Shown: one piece after another, positions 17,506-26,942 of the stretch
Layout: every line of letters starts with the position of its first letter
Position numbering within the stretch: position 1 is the stretch's first letter
NCBI GenBank assembly: GCA_036645955.1
Contig: JAVXND010000002.1
Location: 66,926-130,925, forward strand
DNA: 64,000 bases
Direction of reading: 5' to 3'
Source: Limiplasma sp036645955
GTDB taxonomy: Bacteria; Bacillota; Clostridia; Christensenellales; Aristaeellaceae
Translations under genes and position numbers: made by a program
The notes under the pieces: generated by a model
Seen by the model: only the letters and a program-made list of their open reading frames with translations
Told to the model about the DNA's origin: nothing
Databases searched by the model: none

Positions 17506-19332
17506 ATGAAACATACAATGCGGGCGCTGTGGGCGCTCGTGAAGGAAAACAGCACCATGTATATCAGTGCGGTTTTTTGCACGCTCATGACGGTGATCAT
17601 CGGCTTTGTAACGCCGCTGGTTTTTTCTGAAACCATCGACGTGGTGCTGTCTGGCGGCGCAAGCTTTATGCCAGAGTGGATCAAGGCACCCATTCGCGCA
17701 TTGGGCGGACGCGCTTTCTTAAGAGATTCCTTTTGGGTAATTGCGGTTGGCTTGATCGTGCTCAACTTAATCAACGGTGTGTTTTCCTACTACAAGGAGC
17801 GCAACACAGCCATTGCGGGTGAGAACATCGCAAAAAACCTGCGCGAAAAGCTCTATCGCCAGTTAAGCTATTTATCCTTTAGCTACCATGTACGCGCCGA
17901 AACGGGCGATTTGATTCAGCGCTCCACAAGCGATGTGGAAACGGTAAGGCGCTTTTTGTCCGTACAGCTGGTGGAGGCAGTGCGTGCCATTTTAATGATG
18001 GGCATTGCTTTTGCCGTTTTGTTTACACGCAATGCGGAAATTGCGTTCTACAGCTTGATTTTGGTGCCAGCGATGTTTATTGCATCCTATGTGTTTTTTC
18101 GTAAAATTACCAAAAACTTTCTTTTGATGGACGAAAGCGAAGGCAAAATGAGCGCGGTGCTCCAAGAAAACCTGACGGGCGTGCGCGTGGTTCGCGCCTT
18201 TGGCATGCAACAGCGTGAGGTGGAAAAATTCGATGTTGCAAGCGAGGATTTTCGCAAAAAAACCTTCAAGCTCTCCAAATATTTGGCCATTTATTGGGGC
18301 AGTATGGATTGTGTGACCATGCTTCAAATCATGGTCACATTGCTGATTTGTGTGGTAAAGGCCATAGCGGGTGAAATCAGCGTGGGCACATTGATTGTGT
18401 TTACGAGCTACATTTCCATGCTGCTGTATCCCATTCGCCAGCTTGGCCGTATTTTAAGCGATGCGGGCAAGAGCATTGTTTCGCTCGGCCGTATTTGTGA
18501 GGTTTTGGAGGAAAAAGCGGAGGGTGAGGAACCCGATGCGCTCAAGCCGCCGCTTGACGGCGACATTGTTTTTGATCACGTTTTCTTTCGCTATGAAGAG
18601 GGCAACGAAGTCATCAGCGACTTGAGCTTTACCATACCTGCAGGGAAAACGGTGGCTTTGCTGGGCAATACAGGCAGCGGCAAGAGCACCATCGTACATC
18701 TGCTGCAGCGCTTGATTGCGCCGGATTCGGGAACCATTACCATCGGCGGTGTGGATATTCAAAAAATAGACCGTCAGTATTTGCGCGCCCATGTTGGCTT
18801 GATGCTGCAGGAGCCCTTTCTTTACGGCAGAACGGTGATGGGCAACCTTTCCATTGCTGTGCCTGATGCGCCTGAAAGCACGGTGCTGGAAATGAGCCGA
18901 ATTGCCCATGTGGATGGTTTTATTCGGGAGTTTGACAATGGGTATGACACCATTATTGGCGAGCGTGGCGTAACGCTTTCAGGCGGACAGCGCCAGCGTG
19001 TGGCCATTGCCCGCACCTTGCTCAAAGACAACGCTGTGCTCATTTTTGATGATAGCCTTTCCGCTGTGGACATGCAAACGGACCGCGCCATTCGAGAAGA
19101 ATTGCGTAAAAAACGCAGCGGCGTAACCACAATCATCATCAGTCACCGCATCAATACACTTTGCGAAGCGGATCGCATTTTCGTACTGGAAAACGGAAAG
19201 CTTTCCCAAGAGGGTACACATGAAGAGCTTACCCATTGCAAGGGTCTATATCAACAAATATTCGCCATCCAATCCGCGTTGGAGGACGATCTTCAAAAGA
19301 GTCGGGACGCTGTTGCAAGGGAGGAAGTCTAA
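17506..19332 (+). CDS. Heterodimeric ABC exporter, subunit 1 (degenerate catalytic site)
   Basis: The 608-residue half-transporter has six TM helices (about 15-310) and a C-terminal nucleotide-binding domain. Walker A is GNTGSGKST, the signature is canonical (LSGGQRQRVAIARTL) and Walker B ends IFDDSLSAVD, so the catalytic Glu is replaced by Asp. This is the usual pattern of the degenerate partner in asymmetric exporters such as BmrC/D or TM287/288. Its last base overlaps the ATG of the second subunit. Substrate may be drugs, lipids or peptides; the sequence does not decide. Confidence 0.92.
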   Translation: MKHTMRALWALVKENSTMYISAVFCTLMTVIIGFVTPLVFSETIDVVLSGGASFMPEWIKAPIRALGGRAFLRDSFWVIAVGLIVLNLINGVFSYYKERNTAIAGENIAKNLREKLYRQLSYLSFSYHVRAETGDLIQRSTSDVETVRRFLSVQLVEAVRAILMMGIAFAVLFTRNAEIAFYSLILVPAMFIASYVFFRKITKNFLLMDESEGKMSAVLQENLTGVRVVRAFGMQQREVEKFDVASEDFRKKTFKLSKYLAIYWGSMDCVTMLQIMVTLLICVVKAIAGEISVGTLIVFTSYISMLLYPIRQLGRILSDAGKSIVSLGRICEVLEEKAEGEEPDALKPPLDGDIVFDHVFFRYEEGNEVISDLSFTIPAGKTVALLGNTGSGKSTIVHLLQRLIAPDSGTITIGGVDIQKIDRQYLRAHVGLMLQEPFLYGRTVMGNLSIAVPDAPESTVLEMSRIAHVDGFIREFDNGYDTIIGERGVTLSGGQRQRVAIARTLLKDNAVLIFDDSLSAVDMQTDRAIREELRKKRSGVTTIIISHRINTLCEADRIFVLENGKLSQEGTHEELTHCKGLYQQIFAIQSALEDDLQKSRDAVAREEV

Positions 19333-21173
19333 TGCAAGCGCATGAAGAAATTGATTATTCAAAAAAGCTGGATTTATCCTTATGGAAGCGACTGCTGCAC
19401 ATTGCAAAGCCTTTCCATAAGCATCTATACCTCGTCATCTTTTCCATGGGGTTATGCGCTATAGGGGATGTGATTTTCCCACAGCTTACGGGGTATGCCA
19501 TAGACCATTTCATTGCCAAACGCACCATGGAGGGCATGGGCGGCTTTGTTGCGCTGTACATGGCTGTGCTGGCAGTGCAGGTTGCATGCATCTATACCTT
19601 TTTGTACACCTCGGGTAAAATTGAGGTGGGGGTATGCTATTTAATTCGCAAACAGGGCTTTCACAAGCTTCAGGAGCTGCCGTTTTCCTATTATGACCGC
19701 ATGCCTGTGGGCTATTTGCTCAGCCGCATGACCACCGATACGCAGCGCTTGGCGGACACCATTGGCTGGTCCTTGCTGGATTTGGTTTGGGGTTTCATTT
19801 TCTTAATCATGTGCTCCATTCAAATGTTCATACTAAATGCAAAGCTTGCGGCTGTGATTGTGCTTGTGCTGCCGCCTCTGGCCATTATCAGCATGAAATT
19901 CCAAAAGCATATCCTCAAAGCGTATCGCGAGGTACGCAAAACCAATTCAAAAATCACAGGTGCCTTTAATGAAGGCATCATGGGAGCTAAAACCACCAAA
20001 ACACTGGTTCGGGAAGAAAAAAACATGGAGGAATTTGCGGAGCTTACCTCCAAAATGAAGCATTCCGCTGTGAGAGCCGCCACGCTTAGCGCCTTGTTTT
20101 TACCCATTGTGGTATCGCTTGGCTCGCTTGCAACAGCTTATGCACTGTATGAGGGCGGTTTGGAAGTGATGGCTTTGCCCGCAACGCTTACATTGGGTAC
20201 CTTGCAGGTGTTTATCAGCTATTCACTGCAATTCTTCCAGCCTGTGCGCGATATTGCCCGTATCTTTGCGGAGCTTCAAAGCTCGCAGGCGGCGGCGGAG
20301 CGCGTGTTAAGCCTGCTGGCAACGGAACCAGACATCAAGGACAGCGACGAGGTGGTTGCCAAGTATGGCGATAACTTCCACCCGCTGAGGGAAAACTGGC
20401 CGCAGCTGCATGGCGACATTACCTTTGAAGATGTCAGCTTTCGCTATCAGGACGGCGAGCAGGTTTTGAGCCATTTCAACCTGCACGTAAAAGCGGGGGA
20501 GAGCATTGCCCTTGTAGGTGAAACGGGCAGCGGCAAGAGCACCATTGTGAACCTCCTGTGCCGTTTTTATGAACCCACAGAGGGCAGAATTCTGATTGAT
20601 GGGGACGATTATCAAACAAGGAGCCTGCTATGGCTTCAAAGCAACTTAGGCTATGTGCTTCAGCAGCCTCATATGTTTAGCGGCACCATACGCGATAACA
20701 TCTGCTATGGCAAGCCTTGCGCGTGTGAGGAAGAGGTGGAACATGCGGCAAAGCTTGCGAATGCGCATACCTTTATTTCAGCACTGCCCAAGGGCTACGA
20801 TACGCAGGTGGGCGAGGGCGGAAGCTTGCTTAGCTCTGGCGAAAAGCAATTGATTTCCTTCGCACGCGCTATATTGGTAGATCCCGCGCTGTTTATTTTG
20901 GACGAGGCAACCTCATCGGTGGATACGCACAGCGAAGCGCTGATTCAGCAAGCCATTACGGGCATTTTAAAGGGACGCACAAGCTTTATGATTGCGCACA
21001 GATTATCCACCGTGCGCCAAGCTGACCGCATTTTGGTTATTTCGGGCGGTAAGATCATCGAGCAAGGCACGCACGACCAATTGATTGTTCAAAAGGGCTA
21101 TTACTACGATTTGTATACAGGGCAGTTTCAAGATGAACAGGGACAGGCGGTTTTGAACGCTGTCAAGGGGTAA
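19332..21173 (+). CDS. Heterodimeric ABC exporter, subunit 2 (consensus Walker B)
   Basis: The 613-residue half-transporter has six TM helices and a nucleotide-binding domain with Walker A GETGSGKST and a proper Walker B plus catalytic Glu (LFILDEATSSVD). Its signature motif is altered to LLSSGEKQLISFARA. With subunit 1 this makes one consensus site (this Walker A/B with subunit 1's LSGGQ) and one degenerate site. ATG 19332 overlaps the stop of subunit 1 (TAATG), with GGGAGG upstream. A strong terminator follows at 21175-21215. Confidence 0.93.
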   Translation: MQAHEEIDYSKKLDLSLWKRLLHIAKPFHKHLYLVIFSMGLCAIGDVIFPQLTGYAIDHFIAKRTMEGMGGFVALYMAVLAVQVACIYTFLYTSGKIEVGVCYLIRKQGFHKLQELPFSYYDRMPVGYLLSRMTTDTQRLADTIGWSLLDLVWGFIFLIMCSIQMFILNAKLAAVIVLVLPPLAIISMKFQKHILKAYREVRKTNSKITGAFNEGIMGAKTTKTLVREEKNMEEFAELTSKMKHSAVRAATLSALFLPIVVSLGSLATAYALYEGGLEVMALPATLTLGTLQVFISYSLQFFQPVRDIARIFAELQSSQAAAERVLSLLATEPDIKDSDEVVAKYGDNFHPLRENWPQLHGDITFEDVSFRYQDGEQVLSHFNLHVKAGESIALVGETGSGKSTIVNLLCRFYEPTEGRILIDGDDYQTRSLLWLQSNLGYVLQQPHMFSGTIRDNICYGKPCACEEEVEHAAKLANAHTFISALPKGYDTQVGEGGSLLSSGEKQLISFARAILVDPALFILDEATSSVDTHSEALIQQAITGILKGRTSFMIAHRLSTVRQADRILVISGGKIIEQGTHDQLIVQKGYYYDLYTGQFQDEQGQAVLNAVKG

Positions 21174-21174
21174 G

Positions 21175-21215
21175 AAAAGGCTCCAGCATCAATTCAAATG
21201 TTGCTGGAGCCTTTT
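21175..21215. terminator. Terminator between the ABC exporter and the X2 surface protein
   Basis: A perfect 14-bp stem (AAAAGGCTCCAGCA and complement) with a 13-nt loop is flanked by A-rich and T-rich arms, so it can act in both directions. It lies between convergent stops. Confidence 0.85.
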
Positions 21216-21233
21216 GTTTGGGTTGTATTTTGG

Positions 21234-22352
21234 TTAGGAGTGCCGTTTTCGCATATGGATGCTGACGGCTATGCCAAGCCCACACATTGCACACAGAAGC
21301 GCAATGACAAGCAAACCTATGGGGGTATGATCACCAGTGCTAGGAGGAGGGGTTACGGCTGTGCCATCTGTCACGGTGATGGTTGTTGAAACCGAGTTGT
21401 TTTTATAATAATCGCCCCTCAAGCCTATGGTTACAATATGCTTCCCTGCGCTTAGTGTGTTTAAGTAGAGCGGATTCATCCGAATCACAATACTGCCATC
21501 ATGAACGGTGTATGTATTTGTGCCCGGCAGAACTTTGTTTCCGTCCATCAGCAAATATGAAAAATTATTTGAATTGAAACGCGCAAGCTCTGAACCTATG
21601 GTTATGTTCATCACATCCGCTTTACCCATTGTAATTACGGAGGAAGGCGAGCAGCTGACGGAAGGTGCTTCTAAGATGGTGATGGTTGTTGAAAGTATCA
21701 TGCCTTCGTAAGGAGCCAATCTCAAGCCTATGGTTATGGTGTGCTTCCCAAGGCTTAATGCTTTCAAGTATTTTGGTTGCAACTTAATAATAATGGAGTT
21801 GATATCTGGATAATGCCAATAAACATAGGTATCTAAACTGGCTGAAATTTTGACCCCATCCATCATAAAATATGAAAAATTATTCACATAGAAACCTGGA
21901 ATATTTGAAACAAGGAATATGGGTACTTCATTGTCATTGCTTGCATTAATGGTTAATGGGGGTGAGATACTTACCGTGGCTTTGGCGTCGATGGTAATGG
22001 AAAACGCAGCGGTATCGGTTTGACCTGCCCCATCGCTGGCTTTGACCGTAAAATTGGCTGTTTGTACTTTGGTGGGGTTGCCGCTTAGCACACCTGCACC
22101 GGATAGGATCAAACCATCGGGCAGACTGCCGCTTTCTATGAGCCATGTAATGGGGGCGTTACCTGTTGCAGTTAATGTATGGCTGTATGGAGCATTTACG
22201 GCACCCACACACGGAACGTTGCTTTTGTCAATTATCAGGGCGGTGGGTGATCCATTGGTGACCTGACCCTCCGATGCCATTGAAATGCCTGGGATAATGC
22301 TGCATATCATCATCATGATGATGAATGTGAGTATTAGGATGGAACGTTTCAT
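21234..22352 (-). CDS. Surface protein with Ig-like and two X2-like domains, PPSTG sorting signal
   Basis: The 372-residue protein has a signal peptide (SILILTFIIMMMICSIIPGISMA), an He_PIG/Ig-like domain (about 35-125: GNAPITWLIESGSLPDGLILSG, VKASDGAGQTDTAAFSI), and two tandem X2-like domains (about 130-235 and 236-330). These share NNFSY(F/L)(M/L)MDG and LSxGKHxxTIGLR. The C-terminus is PPSTGD, a hydrophobic helix and a basic tail (MRKRHS), the layout of a sortase substrate; (S/P)PxTG is the motif used by the C. difficile sortase. ATG 22352 is chosen (AAAGGA upstream). Likely an adhesive or scaffolding wall protein. Confidence 0.82.
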   Translation of the reverse strand: MKRSILILTFIIMMMICSIIPGISMASEGQVTNGSPTALIIDKSNVPCVGAVNAPYSHTLTATGNAPITWLIESGSLPDGLILSGAGVLSGNPTKVQTANFTVKASDGAGQTDTAAFSITIDAKATVSISPPLTINASNDNEVPIFLVSNIPGFYVNNFSYFMMDGVKISASLDTYVYWHYPDINSIIIKLQPKYLKALSLGKHTITIGLRLAPYEGMILSTTITILEAPSVSCSPSSVITMGKADVMNITIGSELARFNSNNFSYLLMDGNKVLPGTNTYTVHDGSIVIRMNPLYLNTLSAGKHIVTIGLRGDYYKNNSVSTTITVTDGTAVTPPPSTGDHTPIGLLVIALLCAMCGLGIAVSIHMRKRHS

Positions 22353-22397
22353 TTTAAACAATTCCTTTCACTGTGTTCAAGGCACAGGCAGCTCTGA

Positions 22398-22426
22398 AAT
22401 ATGGACATAACAGCCTTAACTGTCAA
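22398..22426 (-). promoter_or_regulatory. Likely promoter of the X2 surface protein
   Basis: Minus-strand TTGACA (22426-22421), 17 bp, CATATT (22403-22398), about 46 bp before the start. A TATAAT at 22434-22429 is an alternative -10 with a poor -35. Confidence 0.4.
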
Positions 22427-22541
22427 TAATTATAGTGTATCATACAGAAAGCATGAAGTAAATATAAAATGAAAATAAAGTAAAAAATATGCATATGATG
22501 ATACGTGTGCCGAAAGGTTTTCTGGCTGGATCGCTGGGTTG

Positions 22542-22582
22542 GTGAACGCAAACTGGGAGAACACTATATATGGTGCCCCTAC
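22542..22582. repeat. Interspersed 41-bp repeat, copy 1 (diverged)
   Basis: These 41 bases align without gaps to 34516-34556 with 35 identities. Common core elements are GTGAACGC, ACTGGG, ATGGTG and CCCTAC. The internal palindrome seen in copy 2 is partly lost here. It lies in the 295-bp spacer between the surface protein and hydrogenase genes. Confidence 0.65.
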
Positions 22583-22604
22583 AAGGAATGCAGTATTCAT
22601 GCTA

Positions 22605-22649
22605 CCAAAACAAACGGCTGGGGCAAAATGCCTCAGCCGTTTGTTTTGG
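22605..22649 (-). terminator. Terminator of the hydrogenase operon
   Basis: A 16-bp perfect inverted repeat (CCAAAACAAACGGCTG and complement, loop 13 nt) starts 8 bp beyond the hydrogenase stop. The 3' arm is T-rich, but no separate T-tract follows. Confidence 0.75.
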
Positions 22650-22656
22650 TGCTTGT

Positions 22657-24090
22657 TTATTCTTGATAACTGCACTGCGATAGCGCATCACTGATGGTTT
22701 TTTCGTAGGCCTCGCGCCCGTACTTGTCCACCTCGTTTTTATCCTTTTCGCCATGCGTGAGACAGCCCGCACCGCCGATACAGCCGCCCACACAGGCCAT
22801 ACCCTCGATAAAGTTCTCCTTCAGCACACCCTTTTGAAGCTTGAGAAGCGCAATGCGGCAGGCCTCAATGCCATCGCATGCAACGGGGTTCAGAATAAAA
22901 TCGGTGTTGCCGCGCTCCTTGAGCGCCTCTGCAACCGCGTCCGTTAAGCCGCCGCTTCTGGCAAAGATACGGCCATAGAAGCTGGCGTTGTCCAAAACAC
23001 CCTCCTCAAGCGCGGACATGTCAATATCGCGGCTGTCAATCCATGCTTGCAGCTCTGAAAAGGTCAGCACACAATCGATGTAGGGCTTGACGCGTTCCAG
23101 CTGTGCTTCGTGTTTCTTGGCGGTACAGGGGCCGATAAAGATGATTTTTGCAGTCGGATCGGTTTTTTTGATAAAGCGCGCAACCTCGGCCATGGGGGAG
23201 AGGTTACTGCTGACATATTTTTTAAGCGCAGGGTATGTTTTTTCGATGTAGGTGACAAAGGCAGGGCAGCAGGAGGAGGTAAGCAACCCTTTTTCTGTTA
23301 ACTCGCCCGCCTCGCGGTGAGCTACCATGTCTGCGCCTAAAGCGGCTTCAACGGTGCTGTAAAAGCCCAGCACCTTGAGCGCTGTAATAACCTGCCCAAG
23401 CTTTGCATATACAAATTGGCTGGAGATGGAGGGGGCCACCACGGCATATACCTTGTACTGTTGGTTGTTTTGGCTTTCCCGAATCATGGAAATCGCATTC
23501 AACAGGAAGGATTTTTCTTGGATGGCACCAAAGGGACATTGGTATACGCATGCGCCGCAAGCGGTGCATTTGTTGTCGTCAATCACGGCGACGTGGTTTT
23601 CGCCAGAGGTGATGGCCTTGACCTTGCAGGCGCGTTCGCAGGGGCGCACATGGTTTTGAATGGCGCTGTAAGGGCAGACGGCGGCGCATTTGCCGCAGTT
23701 GACACATTTGTCGGGATCAATATGCGCGTGGTGGTTCTGATCGAAGGTGATGGCTTTTCTAGGGCATACACTACTGCAACGGTGCGCAAGGCATCCACGG
23801 CAATCACTGCTTACTTTGTAGCCGCTGGTTGGGCATTCGTCACAGGCAATGCCAATAACCTCAACAATATTTGCGTTGCTTGGGTCGCCGCCCATGGCAA
23901 GCTTTACGCGTTCCGCTACGATGGCGCGTTCCTTATAAACACAGCAACGCATGGTGCTATTGGGGCCAGGGGAAATAACCTTGGGAATGTCCAAATAACA
24001 ATCCCTCAAGGTATTGTCGTAGGCGTGCTTGGCAACCTCCTTGAGCACATTGTATTTCAGCTTTTGTACGTAGGTATCAAATAAATGCAT
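22657..24090 (-). CDS. Monomeric-type [FeFe]-hydrogenase (HfsB-like)
   Basis: This 477-residue protein has several N-terminal iron-sulfur motifs (CRGCLAHRCSSVCP, CVNCGKCAAVCP, CTACGACVYQCP) and a C-terminal H-cluster domain. The H-cluster motifs read SCCPAF, GPCTAKKHE and CVGGCIGGAGC, slightly off the classical TSCCPxW / MPCxxKxxE / CxGGCxxGGG. Enzymes of this type exchange electrons with ferredoxin to make or use H2. It is the last gene of a leftward cluster with a PAS-hydrogenase and PP2C phosphatase, resembling the hfs cluster of Thermoanaerobacterium. GGAGG precedes the ATG. Confidence 0.88.
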   Translation of the reverse strand: MHLFDTYVQKLKYNVLKEVAKHAYDNTLRDCYLDIPKVISPGPNSTMRCCVYKERAIVAERVKLAMGGDPSNANIVEVIGIACDECPTSGYKVSSDCRGCLAHRCSSVCPRKAITFDQNHHAHIDPDKCVNCGKCAAVCPYSAIQNHVRPCERACKVKAITSGENHVAVIDDNKCTACGACVYQCPFGAIQEKSFLLNAISMIRESQNNQQYKVYAVVAPSISSQFVYAKLGQVITALKVLGFYSTVEAALGADMVAHREAGELTEKGLLTSSCCPAFVTYIEKTYPALKKYVSSNLSPMAEVARFIKKTDPTAKIIFIGPCTAKKHEAQLERVKPYIDCVLTFSELQAWIDSRDIDMSALEEGVLDNASFYGRIFARSGGLTDAVAEALKERGNTDFILNPVACDGIEACRIALLKLQKGVLKENFIEGMACVGGCIGGAGCLTHGEKDKNEVDKYGREAYEKTISDALSQCSYQE

Positions 24091-24109
24091 AATGCCCTCC
24101 AGTGTAGCT

Positions 24110-25282
24110 TTAGAAGTAGGATAGCCGTATGTGCTTGCCCATGCGCTTTAAGCAATCCGCAAGGCTTTGAATGAGCTGCTGTTTAATGCCGAAGGTAATG
24201 GGGAGATTTGGGTTTTGGTGCGCGGGGTTGATGGCACGGCCAACAAAGAAGTTGATATCCGTGGCGTTTTCAAAAAGCTCCTTGGCAATGAGGCTCGCAC
24301 CATCCTTTTGTGTAATCCATTGAGGCACGAGCTTGGCACTATCCAAAAAATCCTCTGCGTAAGCAAGCACCTTGGAAAGGGTGACAACGCCCTCCGTGAC
24401 CAATTCAACGCCCTCGATTTCGCTGATGGGCGGAACCTCGGGGTCGGGATAGCTAAGAGAGGCAATCAGCGGCTTTTTGAGATAGCGTGCCACCAAACTG
24501 CTTGTGGTGCCGCCGCATACTATTCTAGTCCCTTCCTTGGCAAAAAACAAGTTCAACATGCGGGTATCTTGATCCTTGTTTTCAGGGGGACCCACCACCA
24601 GGTTCACAGGATGGCGGCTTCGTACCCTTACCACGGCGATGGTGGTATCATCCCCGGGCTTGCCGCCATAGAGGCGGTTGCATTCGTCGGTGATTAAACC
24701 CGCTGTGGATTTGGCGCTGTTTTCGGCGAGATAGTTGCACATCACATAATCAGCAATGCTGTCGCGTGTCCAGCCAAAGTTGAAGGTTTGACCCACTCCC
24801 GCAAATTCAGCGCCATCGCTCATGGCAATCAAAACATCGTCCACTTCAATTGGGAAAGTGCTTTCCCAAATGGTTTTGCCGGCAATCACGCGCGTTTCCT
24901 TTGGGTAATCAAACATTTCGCCTTTGCGCAGTACAATGGTGGCGGGGTTGTCAAACTGAATAATTTGCGCGGTTCGGTTTTCCTTGATGCTGATAATGGT
25001 GAAGGTTGAATATGCCACTTGGCGCACACTGCATACAGGCAGGGTGCTGGCAATGGTGCTGACGCAGTCCTCAATGGGAATGCCGCCCGAAATCATGGTG
25101 CACAAAATTTTGCTGGTGAGTGTGGAAAGAATGTTGGCTTTTACGCCGCTTCCCAAACCATCGGCTAGTACGAGGGTTAGATTTTCATCTCCGCCGCCGC
25201 TCATTTCCACACGATCGCCGCAGAGGGATTCACCTGATTTGTTCAGGCTGATATAGCCAGTTTCGGTCCATAGATCATTCAT
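24110..25282 (-). CDS. SpoIIE-type PP2C serine/threonine phosphatase
   Basis: The 390-residue protein starts with a PP2C/SpoIIE-like phosphatase domain (about 1-220). Metal-binding motifs are visible: LADGLGSG, AMSDGAEF and GDDTTIAVV. The C-terminal part (about 225-390) is a conserved extension of unknown role. It overlaps the PAS-hydrogenase gene by 8 bp and lies 19 bp before the second hydrogenase, so it is co-expressed with both. It could dephosphorylate a regulator in answer to the sensory hydrogenase; that link is inferred from position. It is not the sporulation SpoIIE itself, since the ten-TM domain is missing. Confidence 0.88.
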   Translation of the reverse strand: MNDLWTETGYISLNKSGESLCGDRVEMSGGGDENLTLVLADGLGSGVKANILSTLTSKILCTMISGGIPIEDCVSTIASTLPVCSVRQVAYSTFTIISIKENRTAQIIQFDNPATIVLRKGEMFDYPKETRVIAGKTIWESTFPIEVDDVLIAMSDGAEFAGVGQTFNFGWTRDSIADYVMCNYLAENSAKSTAGLITDECNRLYGGKPGDDTTIAVVRVRSRHPVNLVVGPPENKDQDTRMLNLFFAKEGTRIVCGGTTSSLVARYLKKPLIASLSYPDPEVPPISEIEGVELVTEGVVTLSKVLAYAEDFLDSAKLVPQWITQKDGASLIAKELFENATDINFFVGRAINPAHQNPNLPITFGIKQQLIQSLADCLKRMGKHIRLSYF

Positions 25283-26942
25283 GGCTCATCGCATCCTTTA
25301 GCTTGGTGAGGGCAATCTTGGTTTCCGCGGTGGTTTCACCTAGAAGAGAAGCTATTTCTTGCACCACGCGCATTTGCTTATCGATGACCTTGTCGGCGGT
25401 TTCAACGGTGCTTCGGCGAAGCGCCGCGTCCTGCCCGCGCAGGTTTTCGCGTTCGGTCACATCGCGCAGCAGGGAAATAACAATGTGGTATTGATGATCG
25501 TACAGTATGGTTTCTTCTACAAAGCACTGATATTCAGCTAAATAATGCTCAATGGTAGAGGAGCTGAGCGCAGAGTTGATAATGTTTTGATAGTTTGCGG
25601 GGTTTAGGATGCGCACCACATGTTCATGCAAAATATCGGAGGCGGCGGTCAGCTTAAACATGCGCACAGCGGCGCGGTTGATTTGCTGTACAACCAAGTC
25701 CTCGTCCATAACAAGAATGGCGTTGGGGGTGTTGTTGATAATGGTATCGGAGAAGCTTTCCGCCTTTTCTTTTAAAAAGGGCAGGCACATTTCAATTTTG
25801 GCTTTTCCTTCTAAAATGGCAATGGCTTTTTCGCGGCAGGTGGGGTAACCACAGCTTGCGCAGTTGAGTTCTTTGTCGGGCGAGGTTTTGCCCATTTTGA
25901 AGAGCATGGCAGAAATGGTTTCAGAGCCGAACTGCACAGGCTTGCCGCCCAAAAAGGCAAAGGAATGCCCCAAATCACGCGGCGATTCCACTTGATAGCG
26001 AAGATCGCCTGCATAGGTATCAACGCGCAGCGTGCCCTTCAAGCGGCGCTCGTGATGCTCGCGAATGCAGGGGCCGTTGATACAGCTGCCTTCACAGGCG
26101 CTCATTTCGATAAAAACATCGCTCATGGTGCCGTTTTCAAGCTCTTCAAACACAGCGCGGCAGTTGTCCACACCATCAATGGCTACGCGGCGATAGCCCT
26201 CTACTTTTTCAGTGGCCTTTAAAATGCCGCCTGTGGCAGGATAAAAGCGCGCTTGCATTCCATTGCCTGAAAGTGTGCGTTCGGCAGGTAAATCAATGTT
26301 TTCTTGTGCAAACCAATCCCGAAGCTCGTCGTAGGTGAGCGCTACATCGGTATAGGGGCTATCGTCCGCTTCGGCTTTTTTGGCAATGCAGGGGCCGATA
26401 AAAACGGCGAATGCATCGGGGTCCTGTTCTTTGATATATTTGCAATGCGCCTGCATAGGCGACAGAACTTTTGCAAGGTAGGGGAGCATGGAGGGATGGT
26501 ACTTTTGAATCAGCTGATTAATGGAAGGGCAGCAGCTGGAAATCAGCACGCCTTGTTTTTTGCTCCGCATGATGTGAGCATATTCATCGCTGACCATTTG
26601 GGCGCCGATTGCGGTTTCCTCCACGCGGGAAAAGCCAAGCGCTTTTAAAGCCTTTTCCATTACCGCAAGGGATGAAATGCGGAAATCGGCAATAAAGGAA
26701 GGCGCAAGACTGCAAACAACATGCTTGCCAGAAGCAATGGCGGCCTTTACGCGCCCAAGATCGCTTCGAACTTGCTTTGCTTTTTGAGGGCAGACCACAA
26801 AGCAGCTTCCGCATAAAATACACTCATCATGCACAATTTCGGCGGTGTCGTTGGCAAAGGTGATGGCTTTGACGGAACAAGTACGGATGCATTTATAGCA
26901 ATCCACACAATTGTTTTTATTAAGATTCAGAACTTCAAGCAT
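25275..26942 (-). CDS. Sensory-type [FeFe]-hydrogenase with PAS domain (HydS/HfsA-like)
   Basis: The 555-residue protein has a two-cluster ferredoxin domain (CVDCYKCIRTC, CILCGSCFVVC) and an H-cluster domain (SSCCPSI, GPCIAKK, ACEGSCINGPC). A further Fe-S domain (CASCGYPTC...C, about 370-395) and a PAS domain (about 410-500, NTPNAILVMDED...) follow, with a short helical tail. PAS-bearing [FeFe]-hydrogenases are regarded as H2 or redox sensors rather than bulk catalysts. ATG 26942 has AAAGGAG upstream. Output is probably passed to the overlapping PP2C gene product. Confidence 0.87.
   Translation of the reverse strand: MLEVLNLNKNNCVDCYKCIRTCSVKAITFANDTAEIVHDECILCGSCFVVCPQKAKQVRSDLGRVKAAIASGKHVVCSLAPSFIADFRISSLAVMEKALKALGFSRVEETAIGAQMVSDEYAHIMRSKKQGVLISSCCPSINQLIQKYHPSMLPYLAKVLSPMQAHCKYIKEQDPDAFAVFIGPCIAKKAEADDSPYTDVALTYDELRDWFAQENIDLPAERTLSGNGMQARFYPATGGILKATEKVEGYRRVAIDGVDNCRAVFEELENGTMSDVFIEMSACEGSCINGPCIREHHERRLKGTLRVDTYAGDLRYQVESPRDLGHSFAFLGGKPVQFGSETISAMLFKMGKTSPDKELNCASCGYPTCREKAIAILEGKAKIEMCLPFLKEKAESFSDTIINNTPNAILVMDEDLVVQQINRAAVRMFKLTAASDILHEHVVRILNPANYQNIINSALSSSTIEHYLAEYQCFVEETILYDHQYHIVISLLRDVTERENLRGQDAALRRSTVETADKVIDKQMRVVQEIASLLGETTAETKIALTKLKDAMSHE

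Noticed and set aside
23416..24084. A 222-codon plus-strand frame opposite the hydrogenase gene.
   Set aside because: Antisense shadow; the minus strand shows cysteine motifs of a hydrogenase.
24110..25282. Sporulation protein SpoIIE as evidence for a sporulating host.
   Set aside because: Only the PP2C-like domain is present; the membrane domain of SpoIIE is missing. The GerM domains are likewise not proof of sporulation.
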